Positions 1 through 11,234 are shown, numbered from the stretch's first letter. The stretch: 64,000 nt of DNA from Euborellia annulipes (GCA_023213315.1 JAKCPI010001949.1:22924-86923), one strand, 5' to 3'. Translations and numbers: made by a program. Notes: a model not told the origin generated them from the sequence alone.

Positions 1-130
1 CTATGATCCCTATAGAAGGCAGACCTACTTCAGGATGTAGCGAATCCTGCTCTGGCCTTTCCTTAATGGGGGGACAATGTCCCAACCCTTTATCCTATCT
101 ATTCCTTCTTTATCCTTTTTCCTTCCGAAG

Positions 131-352
131 AGTCCTTGCATTTCGCGTTCGTCTCAAGAAAGGAGAGAGGAACTTCATTTTAGAATTAGATGGGGATTAT
201 TCACCGTACTTTACGAACTGGATTATTTCGTAAGTATAATATTACAATAAACTCAAACGATTAAAAAAAAATCATTTAATTAACAAAATTTATTCCTTTT
301 TCTTTTAGAGTTGGAACGGAAATATTTTTTGACCCCAAAGAACACGCTCTAG
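131..352 (+). CDS. possible 3'-terminal exons of an unrecognised gene (partial)
   Basis: A pyrimidine-rich tract ending in AG at 129-130 is followed by a 99-base open exon (131-229, 33 codons) and a strong donor, GTAAGTAT, at 230. A second pyrimidine tract ends with AG at 309-310. Joining the exons in phase 0 continues the frame for 13 codons to a TAG at 350-352, with AATAAA at 359-364. The spliced peptide contains a mixed hydrophobic/charged stretch (GLFTVLYELDYF). I do not recognise a family. An alternative acceptor two bases upstream (AG at 307-308) gives an earlier stop. The short length and missing upstream part make this a weak call; it could be chance. Confidence 0.22.
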
Positions 353-358
353 ATAGAA

Positions 359-364
359 AATAAA
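359..364 (+). terminator. candidate polyadenylation signal AATAAA
   Basis: AATAAA lies seven bases after the stop codon of the candidate terminal exon at 311-352. In such AT-rich DNA the hexamer is common by chance, so its value rests only on its position. Confidence 0.2.
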
Positions 365-1571
365 GTCTTAAAACGTACATCTATATATAATATATACTCT
401 GTGATACTTAATGATTAATTGTCAAAGAGTTGGTCGTCCATTTGACAGCTTCTCTGACCTGTCGTGTCTCTGCGCCCTCATGTAACATGTTTACCGCCTA
501 AACTCAGCTGTTATCACATTTATTGAAGGTAAATTTAATTATTTCTTTTGATAATTAATCCATTCTGCATGATTTTATTATCTAATCTCTTAATACACAC
601 ACATGAGATCAATAATAAAATAATTATTTGGTTTTTGGTTTTTAGAGAATTTGGTTGTAAAAAAAAGGATTTGGAAAATTTCGATTTCTCAATGGGATCA
701 AAGTAAATTTAAAGATTTTCAGAATTTAATTGATTTTTAGGGCAACTGATAGATACTTAAAATTTTTTTTTTAACATTTCAAAGGATGCTCTGGCCCGTA
801 TGTCACCCTCTGTTTGACCGACTTCCCTTTGAATGAAATTTTTTTTGCACCCTTTTAGAGGATATTATGGACACCCCAGGAAAATCCCCAAATTGGGAGG
901 CTAAAAATATTTTTGAAAAATCGAGGGTTTTCCTATTGGAAAGCATTGGGTATAGAGCTTTTTGTCCAAATTATGCCAAATATTCAAAAAAATACTAATG
1001 TCTCTGTATGTATAGATATATATATATATACTTATGAGTTGGAAATTTTTCCTAATTCTCTTTTCTTTTTTGTTTTTTTATAGTTTTACCTGCTGCACTT
1101 GTCTTCTCGACTCAAGTTGAGACAAAGCCTGCAGAGAGGGCTTGACATGGACATTAGGCCGTGTCACTCCGGCCCAGAATTTCTATAATTTCTACTTTTT
1201 GGTAAGTACATTTACACTTTATAGTTAGAAACATTCATTAAGTAAGCTATGGATTCGAATAAATAAACTCGGCGAACTCATATTTTTGCGAAAGATCCCC
1301 CTCCTCCCATACCCAAAAATATTTTTAAAATACCGTATATACACCCTTGTCTAATATCGAATATAGGCAGGGTCTACAAGGGAAGGGCCGGTGGAAATAA
1401 ATCCTGGGACGTACTCCTTTAAATTCTTAAAATCCTAATAGAAAAATTATTTTCACTAAATTATTTTCCTAGATCTCTAAGGGATAGATTCTTAAACAAT
1501 TTCTCTTTTGCAGGTTTGTGTTCACCTAGTGCAATCAACTGGATCAGCTCTACGAGTGCAGAGGACCTTCG

Positions 1572-2149
1572 ATGGCTCATCTCTACGAGTGCCAGGCAAG
1601 CAGCTTCGAGCGACCGTCAACCCCTCAGGAGGTGAATATTTTATACTCTAAACATACCCTTATAAATCCAATAATATATAAAAGATCTGATTTTAATTTC
1701 TTTTTTTTTCTTTTTTGTTTCAGATTCCTGAGGGTCAACAGAACAAAGGTATTATTCATGGTGCAAGAATATTAAAGGGGTAGATTAGATTAGCATTTGA
1801 GGTTTTTACACCTTAAATGTAGTTTAAAGATTTAAATTTAGAGGGGTGGAGGGTGCACCATGCCAACGAACCAACGAGAGGGATTTTTTTTGTAGCTACT
1901 CCTCGTGAATCTAATAGTTGAGAAATCAACGAGAATACTTTCATTTTATGCCTTTGTTGGATATTCGTCGTCGTCGTTGATGTTGTTGTTGCTATTAGTT
2001 TCCGGTACCTTTTTCTTTTAGCTAGTTCGTTTTGTTAGAACCCCTTGATTTGTTTCTTTAATTTAGGATCCAAACGAAGAGCTGAAATGAAAGATATTCT
2101 CGTTGATTTATTCTATGAACGTTTCATAAAGAAATGCGGCCAGCTCTGA
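1572..2149 (+). CDS. candidate small spliced gene, 55-residue ORF
   Basis: Four splice-like exons can be read: 1084-1201 (acceptor TTTTTTATAG, donor GTAAGTAC), 1514-1631 (acceptor CTCTTTTGCAG, donor GTGAAT), 1724-1748 (acceptor TTTGTTTCAG, donor GTATTA) and 2067 onward (acceptor TTCTTTAATTTAG). A possible first non-coding exon ends at 528 before GTAAAT. Starting at the ATG at 1572, coding parts 1572-1631, 1724-1748 and 2067-2149 join without a frame break into 55 codons ending at TGA 2147-2149. The peptide starts MAHLYECQ and ends FIKKCGQL. An ORF of 13 codons in exon 1084-1201 lies upstream. The family is unrecognised. Consistent phase over three junctions supports it, but splice-like sites are easy to find in AT-rich DNA, so it may be a non-coding RNA or noise. 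Confidence 0.3.
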
Positions 2150-3134
2150 TTGAAAGATCGAAGCCCAGGTTCTCAAGTGTTCTTGTGTTTTGCGAAAAGA
2201 CGAATCTTTGTTGGCGCGTTCGGGAGTCTGATGTTTTTGTATCCTTGAGGGTGGGTTTGAGGTGGCTCTATGAGTAAAGCGAGTCAGGGAAGGGTTGCCG
2301 TTTCTCCAGGATTAGCCTGGAGGGTCCAAATTGCAATCCTTGAGGCTAGGAACCCGAGGGCTCCACCGATCTGATGGTGGTAGACGGGGTTACAAATACT
2401 CTCTCTATTGTCTTCGTATTTGTTAGGCTAGGTAGGATCTCTTCCAAGTTAAGTCCCGCACTCGTTTGCTCGTAATTCAAAAACTCACACTCATTCTCAC
2501 TGATATGATTTCCTCAGACTCCCGGTTTACGGTTTAAAAATATATATATATTCATCAAATATATATATATATAAAATGCTCAAAAGGAGGGAAACGTCGA
2601 GTAAATCTCAACATCACGGACACAACCGAGAAAACTTATCTTGCATATATATATATATATATATATTTTGTATTCGGCAAGCAAGGGATAATTAATTATT
2701 TAAAACCTTCTTGCCCTTCTTTTTTTGTTAATTTCATTTACTACATACACTTTTTGTTGTAGTAGATGAAGATATCTTTTTTGGTGTTTATTTTTTTTAT
2801 TTAGTGTTTATGTGAGTACAAAAAAGTGAGAGAAGAGAGAAAATTTTCAATATTTTTTGGAAAATTAAAGGTAAACATAAATAAATTAGAACACTAATTC
2901 ATAATTCTTATAAATTAACTGATTAGAATTAAGGCTAATTTAAATTTTTTTTCAGTTAAGGAATTATAACATGCTTAATAATACAATTGACAAATTTAAA
3001 TATATTCCATAAGTAAATAATTATTGTCGGAAAACTAAAAGAGATAACTTTTTTGGTGTTTACTTTTAATTAGTGAATATTTGTGTGAGAGAAGAGAAAA
3101 AATCTCGCAAATGAAAAGTAAATGGTACACTAAC
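2150..3134. other. gene-free stretch with microsatellites and an internal duplication
   Basis: Positions 2200-2480 form a less AT-rich block with no ORF and no recognisable tRNA-like boxes. Dinucleotide (AT)n runs lie near 2540-2575 and 2646-2665. Two similar segments follow, about 2765-2955 and 3040-3134. Both contain TTTTTTGGTGTTTA and the phrase GAGAGAAGAGA. Confidence 0.5.
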
Positions 3135-4611
3135 CAGTGGCGTAACCAGGGGGGGCGAGGGGGGCGCGAGCCCCCGCCCCAGGCGCATCGAGCCCTTGGC
3201 GCCCCCGAAACCAACATAGGCGCCCTACGGCCTCTAAAATATAGCCCACCGAATGTGATTTTATCATATTCTTTTCATCGATTGTCTTTAAAAATTGACT
3301 TTTCTTTTAAAATTATATTACAACTTGAATTCTACTATTTTAAATGGATTTAATTCCAAAAATAATAAATAACGTATATAGAGGATTTATAATTAAAATT
3401 TTTTTATTTTGCAGTATATAAGCCTTAATTTGATGTTTAATGGCTGTGGAGATTTACTCAGGATTCGTATAAGCCTTAATATTTAATTTTTTGAAATTCA
3501 AAATTTTTTTAAGCATGAAGGAATTGAGCTATGAGACTGAAATGTTATATTTAAGTTAAACACCCCCCGGGACCGTGAAAATAAGCTTTTAATCAAAATC
3601 GGCCAAAAAGTACTAGTATTTTACTGGTGTAGTTTTTCAGTTTTATTCGATTTTCTCAAAATGAAAGGGCTTTTACCATTCTTCAGGCCCGCCCGAGATT
3701 TAGTGAATGAATAAACGAATGTCTAGCAATTTTTAAATAAAATTTCATTTGCATGCCCGTCCGCCCGAACCCGTTTATTTAGACTTGCTACCCGCCCGTA
3801 CCCGCCCGTAATTTTTTCATGGGTAACGGGCCTACGGGCCAACCCGTACCCGTGCAGGGCTCTAATCGGGGGTTCGGATCCCAGGCAGTCCGATGATTTT
3901 ATTTAAGCCATTTGGATACCAAATGTCAAAGTCAAAGTCTTATATGGCCTAAGTTGCCGAAAAGACTGTGTGCATGTGTGTGTGAGTGTGAGTGTGAATG
4001 GGAAAAAAGTGTGTTAAAAAAAAAAAATATGGGGAATGTCTTCCCCGAGACTTTCTCGTATGTTCTTTTGGAATTACGTCTGGGTGTGTGTGTGAACATG
4101 AGATTGCTTAAACACCAAAGCAGCTAGATAGATGAAATTTGGTATATGCTCCTTACACTAAAATTGTAGATTTCTATCAACTTTTGGAGTAAATATGTCA
4201 CTTGGAAGTAGTACTTTACCTAATATGATTTTTCAAAAATTTCGAAATTTTCAATTTCTTTGTTATATTATGATAAAATACTCAATTTTAAAAATTTTTT
4301 ATCCTTTGATATTTTTCCGAAAACTGAATAGTTTTTGAAATAATCACAGAAGAAAACGACATTTTTTCGTAAAAGCAAAGAAAAATCAAAACAAAATCAT
4401 ACAGGTGTCATTAAAAAACATGTAAATATAAACAAATTCATTTGTTTCCCAAATTCGCTGAGGAAATTACAGGAGCAAGAAATTTGCCCGCCGAAGGCGG
4501 GCAATTGCTCGCCGAAGGCGAGCACGGGAGTCCAGGGGGCGGAGCCCCTGGAAAATCGGCGCCCTAGTTGAGCTTCGCCCCCCCCGCCCTCAAAGGCTGG
4601 TTACGCCGCTG
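3135..4611 (+). mobile_element. hAT-type composite DNA transposon, 1477 bp, with 8-bp target duplication
   Basis: The left end reads CAGTGGCGTAACCAG and the right end CTGGTTACGCCGCTG, an imperfect 15-bp terminal inverted repeat. It is flanked by an exact 8-bp duplication, ACACTAAC, at 3127-3134 and 4612-4619, typical of hAT-superfamily insertion. No transposase ORF is visible, so the copy is non-autonomous. The interior holds other repeats: a fragment of the dispersed hairpin family (about 3510-3665), a tRNA-SINE piece (about 3861-3975), and C-rich and CCCGCCCG-rich blocks. It is inserted in the second of two similar host segments: sequence resembling 2895-2955 continues at 4613-4670. Confidence 0.75.
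3861..3975 (+). repeat. 5'-truncated tRNA-derived SINE fragment
   Basis: It begins in a B-box-like segment (GGTTCGGATCCC). It continues into a body with TTTAAGCCATTTGGATACCAA and CTTATATGGCCTAAGTTGCC, matching the body of the minus-strand copies at 18361-18558 and 33095-33232. Confidence 0.5.
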
Positions 4612-5093
4612 ACACTAACTTGATATTTTCATAATTAACTGATTAGAGTCAATACTAATTCAATTTTTTTTTTTTTTTTTTTTAGGTCGACTCATTTTCA
4701 TAAATAAATAATAATATTTATCCAAAAGAGCGACGAAAGATGTGCTCACTATACATCTGACTTTATAATAAATATATAAAAAGCCAGCAATGCAGAAAGT
4801 TGTATTTAACTTCACAGCTCATCGATTCTAATCTTTTCATTTGCCTTATTCTTTAAGCAATGAAGTCAAAATTTTAATTTATGCTCTTATTCTGTAATGT
4901 AATGTTTTTCCGAGAAGATATTAGAAAAGTAATTGCTGAAAGGTAATTTTTTTAATATTATAGAATTAATATATTATAGGCCTACATTTAAATAATTTCG
5001 ATTGAATATTTATTAGTTAGAATAAAAATTTTTTTCAGATAACTTGTAGATGATCTTCTAAAATATAGAAAACATGAATGAAATCTCAGAAAA

Positions 5094-5580
5094 TTGACAA
5101 TTTCGGTCCTCAAGCAAAAAAACCGTCCAGATAAGAATAATATTATATTTGCCACTCACTCATACATTTTACAAATTATTTCCTGTGATAAAATTGAAAC
5201 AAGTCGAGAATTGAAGTTGCTGAAGAAAAGAAAATTTCGTCCACATAAAAATTCCAACATTCAAGAATTGAAATGGACTCATTTGTGTCTGTTACTGGAG
5301 GGTGATATTATCTCGCACCTTTCAATCCCGATGAGGAGATTTCTCGAACACGAACGAGCTAACATTCCTTAATCCCAGTTCCTTAATCAGCATCTTGTCC
5401 TGCTTAGCTATTCGCCACCTCATTCAAGAAACTTTTCTATAAATCATTTGGACATACATTGTTTACTAATATTAAAATACTGGTAGGTCGAAGAATTTCC
5501 TAGAATTTGTTTCTTTTTATTTTCTACCACTTTCGAATACTAAAAAAAAAAGGTCAAATGAGATTTGTATAGCCTACTAA
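5094..5580. other. unassigned stretch between transposon ends
   Basis: A 92-codon ORF (5094-5372) lies here. Its product shows no motif I recognise and no splice context, so I do not call it a gene. Confidence 0.3.
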
Positions 5581-5664
5581 AAAAAAAAGCTCGAACGAAA
5601 AACGGCGCCCCAGTTGAGCTTTGACCCCCCCCCCCCCCCCTCCCTCAAAGGCTAGTTACGCCGC
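5580..5664 (+). mobile_element. solitary right end related to the 3135-4611 hAT element
   Basis: The sequence ends with CTAGTTACGCCGCTG at 5650-5664, after a poly-C tract and the phrase GTTGAGCTTTGA that also precedes the right end of the 3135-4611 element (GTTGAGCTTCG). No matching left end or target duplication was found. Confidence 0.45.
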
Positions 5665-5852
5665 TGTCTATAATATATCATTTTTCCGTTTTCACCTGAG
5701 TCCCGAGGGGCCCGGGCCCTCTCTAAGAGAAAACTTTTATTAAAAAAATGCTTAAATATTAATATATTTCATTCTTTTATTACTTTTATTTATGCGACAC
5801 ACTTTTTCAAACAAACATTTAGAAATTAGCCTTATATCCGTATATATGTATA

Positions 5853-6127
5853 CAGTGGCGTCATTTGGGGGGGGGAGGACAGGGGGCATTTGCCCCCCCC
5901 CCCTCCAAGGGCTCTGATTTTTATAAAATTTTATATTATTCTAAATAAAATACTCCAAAATACATCTACGAGTATACAAACTGTACAAAATTAAACAATT
6001 AATTAAATTAAATATGTTTTGGCCAAATTCGAGTACCCATTTGTAAGTAAATTTTAAGAAAAAAATGATTGCCCCCCAAGAAAAAATTTGCCCCCCCCCC
6101 CAAGAAAAAGTTGAAATGACGCCACTG
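5853..6127. mobile_element. hAT-type MITE, 275 bp, exact 8-bp target duplication
   Basis: The ends are CAGTGGCGTCATTT and AAATGACGCCACTG, a near-perfect 14-bp inverted repeat. TATGTATA is duplicated at 5845-5852 and 6128-6135. The interior has long C/G runs and AT-rich filler and no ORF of interest. A second, inverted copy lies at 15986-16273. Confidence 0.85.
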
Positions 6128-6135
6128 TATGTATA

Positions 6136-6235
6136 AAGATTTGAAAATTTTCGGGGTGGAGGGGCGCGCCACCTCGGCCCCCCGGGGCAAAAAAAAGTTT
6201 GCGGGGGGGGGCAGCTAAAATACGTTACGCCACTG
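6136..6235. mobile_element. GC-rich transposon end fragment
   Basis: The block runs from AAGATTTGAAAATTTTCGGGG to TACGTTACGCCACTG, the same kind of terminal word as the neighbouring hAT elements. No left partner was found, so it is a truncated copy abutting the MITE at 5853-6127. Confidence 0.4.
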
Positions 6236-6239
6236 CCCT

Positions 6240-7509
6240 GGACACACACACGCACACAGACATCATTCTAAAAAGTACTTTAATGGATTCAGGGAACATC
6301 AAAACGCATTTTGGCAGCTTAATATTTTTTTTACGATTACATTAACTTTACCTGTCCAACCTATGGTTGTTGGGCAAAGCTAATATATAATATTTTTTTA
6401 AAACAATGAAATAATCACAAGAGGAAAACGCATGGGTGGAACTTAATATTGTCACTTACTGTACATTAGATACTGTTTGTCTTACACTTATTTTATATGA
6501 AATATTAATTATTTTATAATTCCCACCATCCTAGTTGACAAGAATTCATTTGAAATTTCGATAATAAAATGCGATATCCCATTTGAATATATGAACATAT
6601 ATTACTTATTCAAAATTTTTTATTTTGTAAATAATGAGCTAATTTTAATTAGTTTTTATATAAATTATTCTAATTAATCTGCATCGACAAAAAATTGAAC
6701 CAACATTTATTTTGACACACGCATGCGCACTGAAAAAATTCTCATTTTTTGTATTGTTTTTTATAATGTAAAAAATCGGGGTTGATTGATCGAAGTCAAA
6801 AGCCGATAAATAAAGGAACAAAATTATTGTGAGCATGTCTTTATACAGTATAAAAATGGTTAAATTATTAGAAACTCGCGTTGAAGCATTACCAATATTC
6901 GAATTTTTTTTTTCTTAAATAATACACAAATTTGTTTAAAATAAAAAATTAAACACTTATTAAAACTGGAAATTTTTAATTATTTTATTCATATTTTTAT
7001 ATAATATAAAAAATAAAGAATTTTTAAATAGAGGTGACTTGACTTCTGCAATTTAAATTGCTCATTTGATTCCAAAGTTCAAGTTCATTTTTGACTTACG
7101 TTGTAAGAGAAGCCAAAAGAAATATTGCCATCTATTTAATATGTGAAATGTAGATTTGTTGACATTAAATTAATTTAATAAATTAATATTAATATTACAG
7201 ATGGGAAGTACTTAAAAATAATACTTTCAAGGTATTTATTTTGTTCTAAAACGAAATATATATTTATATCTTTTATCGGCTTTTCGAGATATTTTCAAAA
7301 CAAAATTTCATAATGAACTGCAATTTTATAGATTAAACGTAAATAATTCAAGAATTTTAAATGTATTATTATTTAAAATATCGGTTTCTCATATTATTTT
7401 GACATTCTTATGAAAATTTAATTGATCAAATTACTCGTTTTGATCTAAATACATTTTATAACCTGTAAAATTGTTATATAATTATAATAAACTATATTAT
7501 TATTATATA
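6240..7509. other. AT-rich intergenic DNA
   Basis: Apart from half of a Tc1-type MITE at about 6400-6466 (ACAATGAAATAATCACAAG and TTAATATTGTCAC, related to 27150-27363), I see only AT-rich sequence without splice-consistent ORFs. Confidence 0.5.
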
Positions 7510-7660
7510 CAGGGTCGACGAAAGCTTTTCCAGCCCCGGGGGCCAAAATTATATTTTATAATTAATTATATATTTGCCGAGTATTTTTCAAAGACCTGGC
7601 ACTTACCAACCCAAAGCCCCGGGACAATTAAGTTACTTGCCACCCCTCTCGACGGCCCTG
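7510..7660. mobile_element. hAT-type (Tip100-like ends) MITE, 151 bp, exact target duplication
   Basis: The ends are CAGGGTCGACGAAAG and CTCTCGACGGCCCTG. ATTATATA is duplicated exactly at 7502-7509 and 7661-7668. It lies about 225 bp upstream of the intron acceptor of the SREK1-like gene, probably inside its 5' intron. Confidence 0.8.
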
Positions 7661-7885
7661 ATTATATATATACAAATTAATTATTATTAAAATCATATAA
7701 ATATACAAAATTATTGTGATTTTAATATTTTGTTTTATAATTTATTTGTTTTAGTTTTCATTATAAGGGAATTAGAACATGAATAATCCAATAATTAATG
7801 AAAGATTGAACATACTTGTTGGTATTTTTATTAATATTTAATTATTATTTTGATATTTTATCTTTATTTTATATTTTTTTTGCAG

Positions 7886-7918
7886 ATATCACGCTATATT
7901 AAAGGAAACAGTTCCAAA
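7886..7918 (+). other. SREK1: 5' leader segment of the SREK1-like mRNA
   Basis: It starts after a pyrimidine-rich acceptor ending TTTGCAG at 7885 and ends at the ATG, whose context is CCAAAATGA. This implies at least one non-coding upstream exon, which I could not place. Confidence 0.5.
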
Positions 7919-10192
7919 ATGACTGGAAGCCACAATCGTGTGGTGCAAATTACCAACATAGCACCACAGGCAACTAGGGATCAAATGCACACACTTTTCG
8001 GATATCTTGGAAAAATTGAAGATATCCGATTATATCCAACAATCCGAGATGTGGCTGTACCAGTTCAATCAAGAATTTGCTATGTCAAATTTCAGGATCC
8101 CACCTGTGTAAGTGTGGCCCAGCATTTGACTAACACTGTATTCATCGATCGTGCCTTGATTGTCGTACCATACACAACCGGCGAGATTCCAGATGAACAT
8201 CGAGCTTTAGAGTTAATCAATCAAGGTACCATTGTGCCTGGATTATTACCAACAGAACCCAAATTGCCAGCCCATGTTTCTAATCACCTTGAAGGATCTC
8301 ATCCTAATCAAGTCATCAACACCTATGATCCAAAACTCAAGGAAAAAAATCTTCCGCTTTATCCCGGATTACCAGCTACATTAGATAGTAGAAAAGTAGA
8401 GGAAATACGTAGAACTCTTGTAGTTACTAATTTAGATGAATCTGTGACTCCTCAACATCTTATTGATTTTTTTGCATCTGCTGGTGAAGTGAAATATTTA
8501 AGATTCTGCACCCGTGAAGGCGATGAAGCAAGATATTGTTTAGTTGAATTTACAGATCAAACTAGTATAGTTACTGCTTTGGAAATGAATGGAACGGAAT
8601 TGCAAGGCTTGCCAGTAAAAGTTTATCATTCAGTAGTAGGAATTGTCAAACCACAAGCTAAAAGTAACGAAGCTGCTCAAAGAGAAATTGAAGAAGCATT
8701 GACGAGGGTGAAAGAAGCCCAAAATATGATTTCAGCAGCAATTGATCCCGTAATTGGTCTCTTAGCTAAAGACAAAAAACGATCTAGAAGCGGCTCTCTA
8801 AGTCGACGCTCCCGGTCACGTTCACATGGCCGTCGACGATCGAGATCTAGAAGTCGAGGATCACGCTCTCGTCGACGCCGTTCCAGATCTCGTAGACGTT
8901 CTCGTTCTAGATCACGTGATCGTAAACGTCGCAAATCCAGATCGCGTTCTCGATCCCGCTCTAGACGTCGTTCTCGTTCACGTTCTAAAAGATCACATTC
9001 TAAAAGTAAAACCAGCAAATCAAGTCATTCAACCCGAAGCCATGACAAAAAGGATAAAAAAGATAAAGATAAGTCGAAAGATAAAAAAGACATCAAAAAA
9101 GAGGACGAGGAAAAGAAATTGGATGAGAAAAGTACAGATGAAAAACCCAAAGAGAATGGCTCCAAAACTGATGAAGAAGATAAAATTAAAATTGAACCTG
9201 GCGAAGATGGAGACAAATTACAAAATAGCTCTGAACATTTGCCTGATAAAGAAAAACAAGATTTGTCAGATAATTTAGATAAATCGGATAGTAAAATAGA
9301 AAGTGAAAGTATTCCAGAAGATGATAAAATTAAAAAAGAAAAAGATTTAGATAAAGAAATAAAGGAAAAAGATAAAGACAGAGATAGAGAAAAGGATAGA
9401 TCAAGAGATAAGGATAGAGATAAAGATCGAGATCGTGATAGGGATCGTGATAAAAGAGAAAAAAGTTCACGGGACAAACACAAATCATCCAGAAGAAAAT
9501 CACTCTCGCGTTCTCCAATTAAATCCCGAAGAAGAAGTCGTTCAAGATCACGAAGAAAAAGCCGAAGTCGTTCCAGATCTCGTAGAAAAAGTCCTATTCA
9601 TACTAGCCGACGACGAAGTCGAACACCGCGACGTAAACGGAGCAGAACTCGCAGTCGTAGCAGACCTCGTAAAGAACTTGAAAGAAAAAGAGAAAAAGAT
9701 CGCGAACGTGATCGAGACCGCGATAGGCGATCTAGAGATCGTGGCCGATCAAGAGATCGCGATCGGGAAAGGGATAGGGATAAAGATCGTCGGGATAGGG
9801 ATAAAGAAAGGGATAGACGCGATAAGGACAAAGACAGAGATAGAAGATCTAGGGAGAAAGATAGCCGTAGACGAGATAAAAAAGATTCTCCAGAGAAATC
9901 TTCAGCAAAGGTACCTAGAAATTATGATGAAGAAGAAGAGGGTTTTGAGAAATCATCCGAACAAGATATCGATCGAAAAGATAGATCCCGAGGCAAAGGG
10001 GATGATGAAAAATCATCAAGAAAAATTGATGATGGCTCCGGAGAATCGGCAGTAGATGATACCGGTCGTACTCCCGAATCGTCTTCTAGTTCGGACAGGA
10101 GAGCGAGAAGCGAAGATCGAAGAACGGAGGATTCATCAACATCTGATCGGGAAAAAGATCAACAAGATATGGATATATCAACATCTCCATAA
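7919..10192 (+). CDS. SREK1: SREK1 / Srp54-type SR splicing regulator, 757 aa
   Basis: This predicted nuclear RNA-binding protein regulates pre-mRNA splicing; the family is vertebrate SREK1 and Drosophila Srp54, not signal-recognition-particle SRP54. RRM1 spans about residues 7-84 (RNP2 VVQITNI, RNP1 RICYVKF). A conserved linker (NQGTIVPGL, INTYDPKL) follows. RRM2 spans about 165-240 (RNP2 LVVTNL, RNP1 RYCLVEF). The family signature AKSNEAAQREIEEA and AAIDPVIG at 247-280 leads into RS-rich segments (about 288-395 and 520-600), separated by K/E/D-rich sequence with RD repeats. The start is the ATG at 7919; an in-frame upstream ATG at 7850 lies before the acceptor TTTTTTTTGCAG ending at 7885 and is probably intronic. 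The coding sequence has no introns, so the possibility of a retrogene with a spliced leader remains. The frame is intact, which argues for function. The family assignment is strong. Confidence 0.93.
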   Translation: MTGSHNRVVQITNIAPQATRDQMHTLFGYLGKIEDIRLYPTIRDVAVPVQSRICYVKFQDPTCVSVAQHLTNTVFIDRALIVVPYTTGEIPDEHRALELINQGTIVPGLLPTEPKLPAHVSNHLEGSHPNQVINTYDPKLKEKNLPLYPGLPATLDSRKVEEIRRTLVVTNLDESVTPQHLIDFFASAGEVKYLRFCTREGDEARYCLVEFTDQTSIVTALEMNGTELQGLPVKVYHSVVGIVKPQAKSNEAAQREIEEALTRVKEAQNMISAAIDPVIGLLAKDKKRSRSGSLSRRSRSRSHGRRRSRSRSRGSRSRRRRSRSRRRSRSRSRDRKRRKSRSRSRSRSRRRSRSRSKRSHSKSKTSKSSHSTRSHDKKDKKDKDKSKDKKDIKKEDEEKKLDEKSTDEKPKENGSKTDEEDKIKIEPGEDGDKLQNSSEHLPDKEKQDLSDNLDKSDSKIESESIPEDDKIKKEKDLDKEIKEKDKDRDREKDRSRDKDRDKDRDRDRDRDKREKSSRDKHKSSRRKSLSRSPIKSRRRSRSRSRRKSRSRSRSRRKSPIHTSRRRSRTPRRKRSRTRSRSRPRKELERKREKDRERDRDRDRRSRDRGRSRDRDRERDRDKDRRDRDKERDRRDKDKDRDRRSREKDSRRRDKKDSPEKSSAKVPRNYDEEEEGFEKSSEQDIDRKDRSRGKGDDEKSSRKIDDGSGESAVDDTGRTPESSSSSDRRARSEDRRTEDSSTSDREKDQQDMDISTSP

Positions 10193-10319
10193 AAAAATAT
10201 TAATTTTAAAAAATACATATATTTATCAAATTTCTCAATTAGAAAATTTTATCTTTTTAAATAAAAATATATAAAAAAATAATGAAACGATTTTTTTTTA
10301 ATATTTTTGTTTGTAAAAT

Positions 10320-10325
10320 AATAAA
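10320..10325 (+). terminator. polyadenylation signal of the SREK1-like gene (candidate)
   Basis: AATAAA lies 128 bases after the stop and is followed 12 bases later by a 15-base A run (10337-10351). An earlier AATAAA lies at 10260. The A run may be genomic or the tail scar of a retrocopy. Confidence 0.4.
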
Positions 10326-10351
10326 GTTCATTTATTAAAAAAAAAAAAAAA

Positions 10352-11234
10352 TTAAAATAAAATAAAAAAAAATACCTCAAAAAAATGTAATCGTATTCAT
10401 ATTTATTATATATGTAAAAAATAAAAAAACTGATTATTTTAAATTATAATTTTTTTTTTTCTTTAATGTAAAGTAAAATATTTTTTAAACATATTAAACG
10501 TCTATTTATTATCATAAGAATAGTCATTTTTTTATCTTTAGATCCCCTTTAAATTTCCAGGTAAGTATTTATTTATTTTTTTTATTAAAAAATATGCATG
10601 GGAATGGAATTAAAAATAAGAGTATAAAAAAAAAAATGGATCGATTCCAATTTGAGGTTTTTTTTGCCGCATTTTTATACTATATATATGTATTCATTTT
10701 TTTTTTATCTTTTTTTTTTTTTTTTTAGTAATTTCAGGGGTTGCGTATTGATCCCCCCAAACCCAACTCCCTTTTTTTTTCTCTCCCCCTGCTTATTAAT
10801 AAATTCGCGCGCTATCTAATATAACAAATTGTGTATGTATGCAAGTGTTTTCTAGATCACGAAGGTGAATGAACCTCGCTATATTAAGTTTCTCCAAGGT
10901 CAAATGCAAAAACTAAATAACTGTCCTCTAACTGTAATTTCCTGTTTTGCCTTTTGAGAAGTACATTTTTTTTTTTTATAAATTTTTTTTTTTGGTCTGG
11001 GAGATGGGGGATTTCGGGCTTGTTAAGGACGCTTCTACCCCTACCGGGACCTCACACCAGAGAAAAAAAAAGAATATAGAAATTTTTTTTTTTCATGACT
11101 CTAGTTGTTATTTTTTTATATACTTTGAAATAATATTAATGATTTGTAAATTTTATCGTTTTTAATATTAAAAAAATAAAAAAAATAGAAATAAAGAATT
11201 TAAAATTTGTTTTTTTTTTTTTATTTTTTGTAAA
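10352..11234. other. intergenic spacer between the two genes
   Basis: AT-rich DNA with many poly-T and poly-A runs. No gene or clear repeat was recognised. It is the only spacer between two genes in the same orientation. Confidence 0.5.

Noticed and set aside
3..233. ORF of 76 codons at the left edge
   Set aside because: It reads across a pyrimidine tract and acceptor-like AG, and its end coincides with a GTAAGT donor; the frame that stays open through the donor is a different one.
8677..9831. Several long minus-strand and alternate-frame ORFs over the SR gene (8677-9018, 8826-9278, 9025-9483, 9435-10055, 9598-9831)
   Set aside because: They are shadows of the RS/KE-repeat codons of the real frame: simple-composition peptides (Leu-Ser-Arg runs) with no start context.
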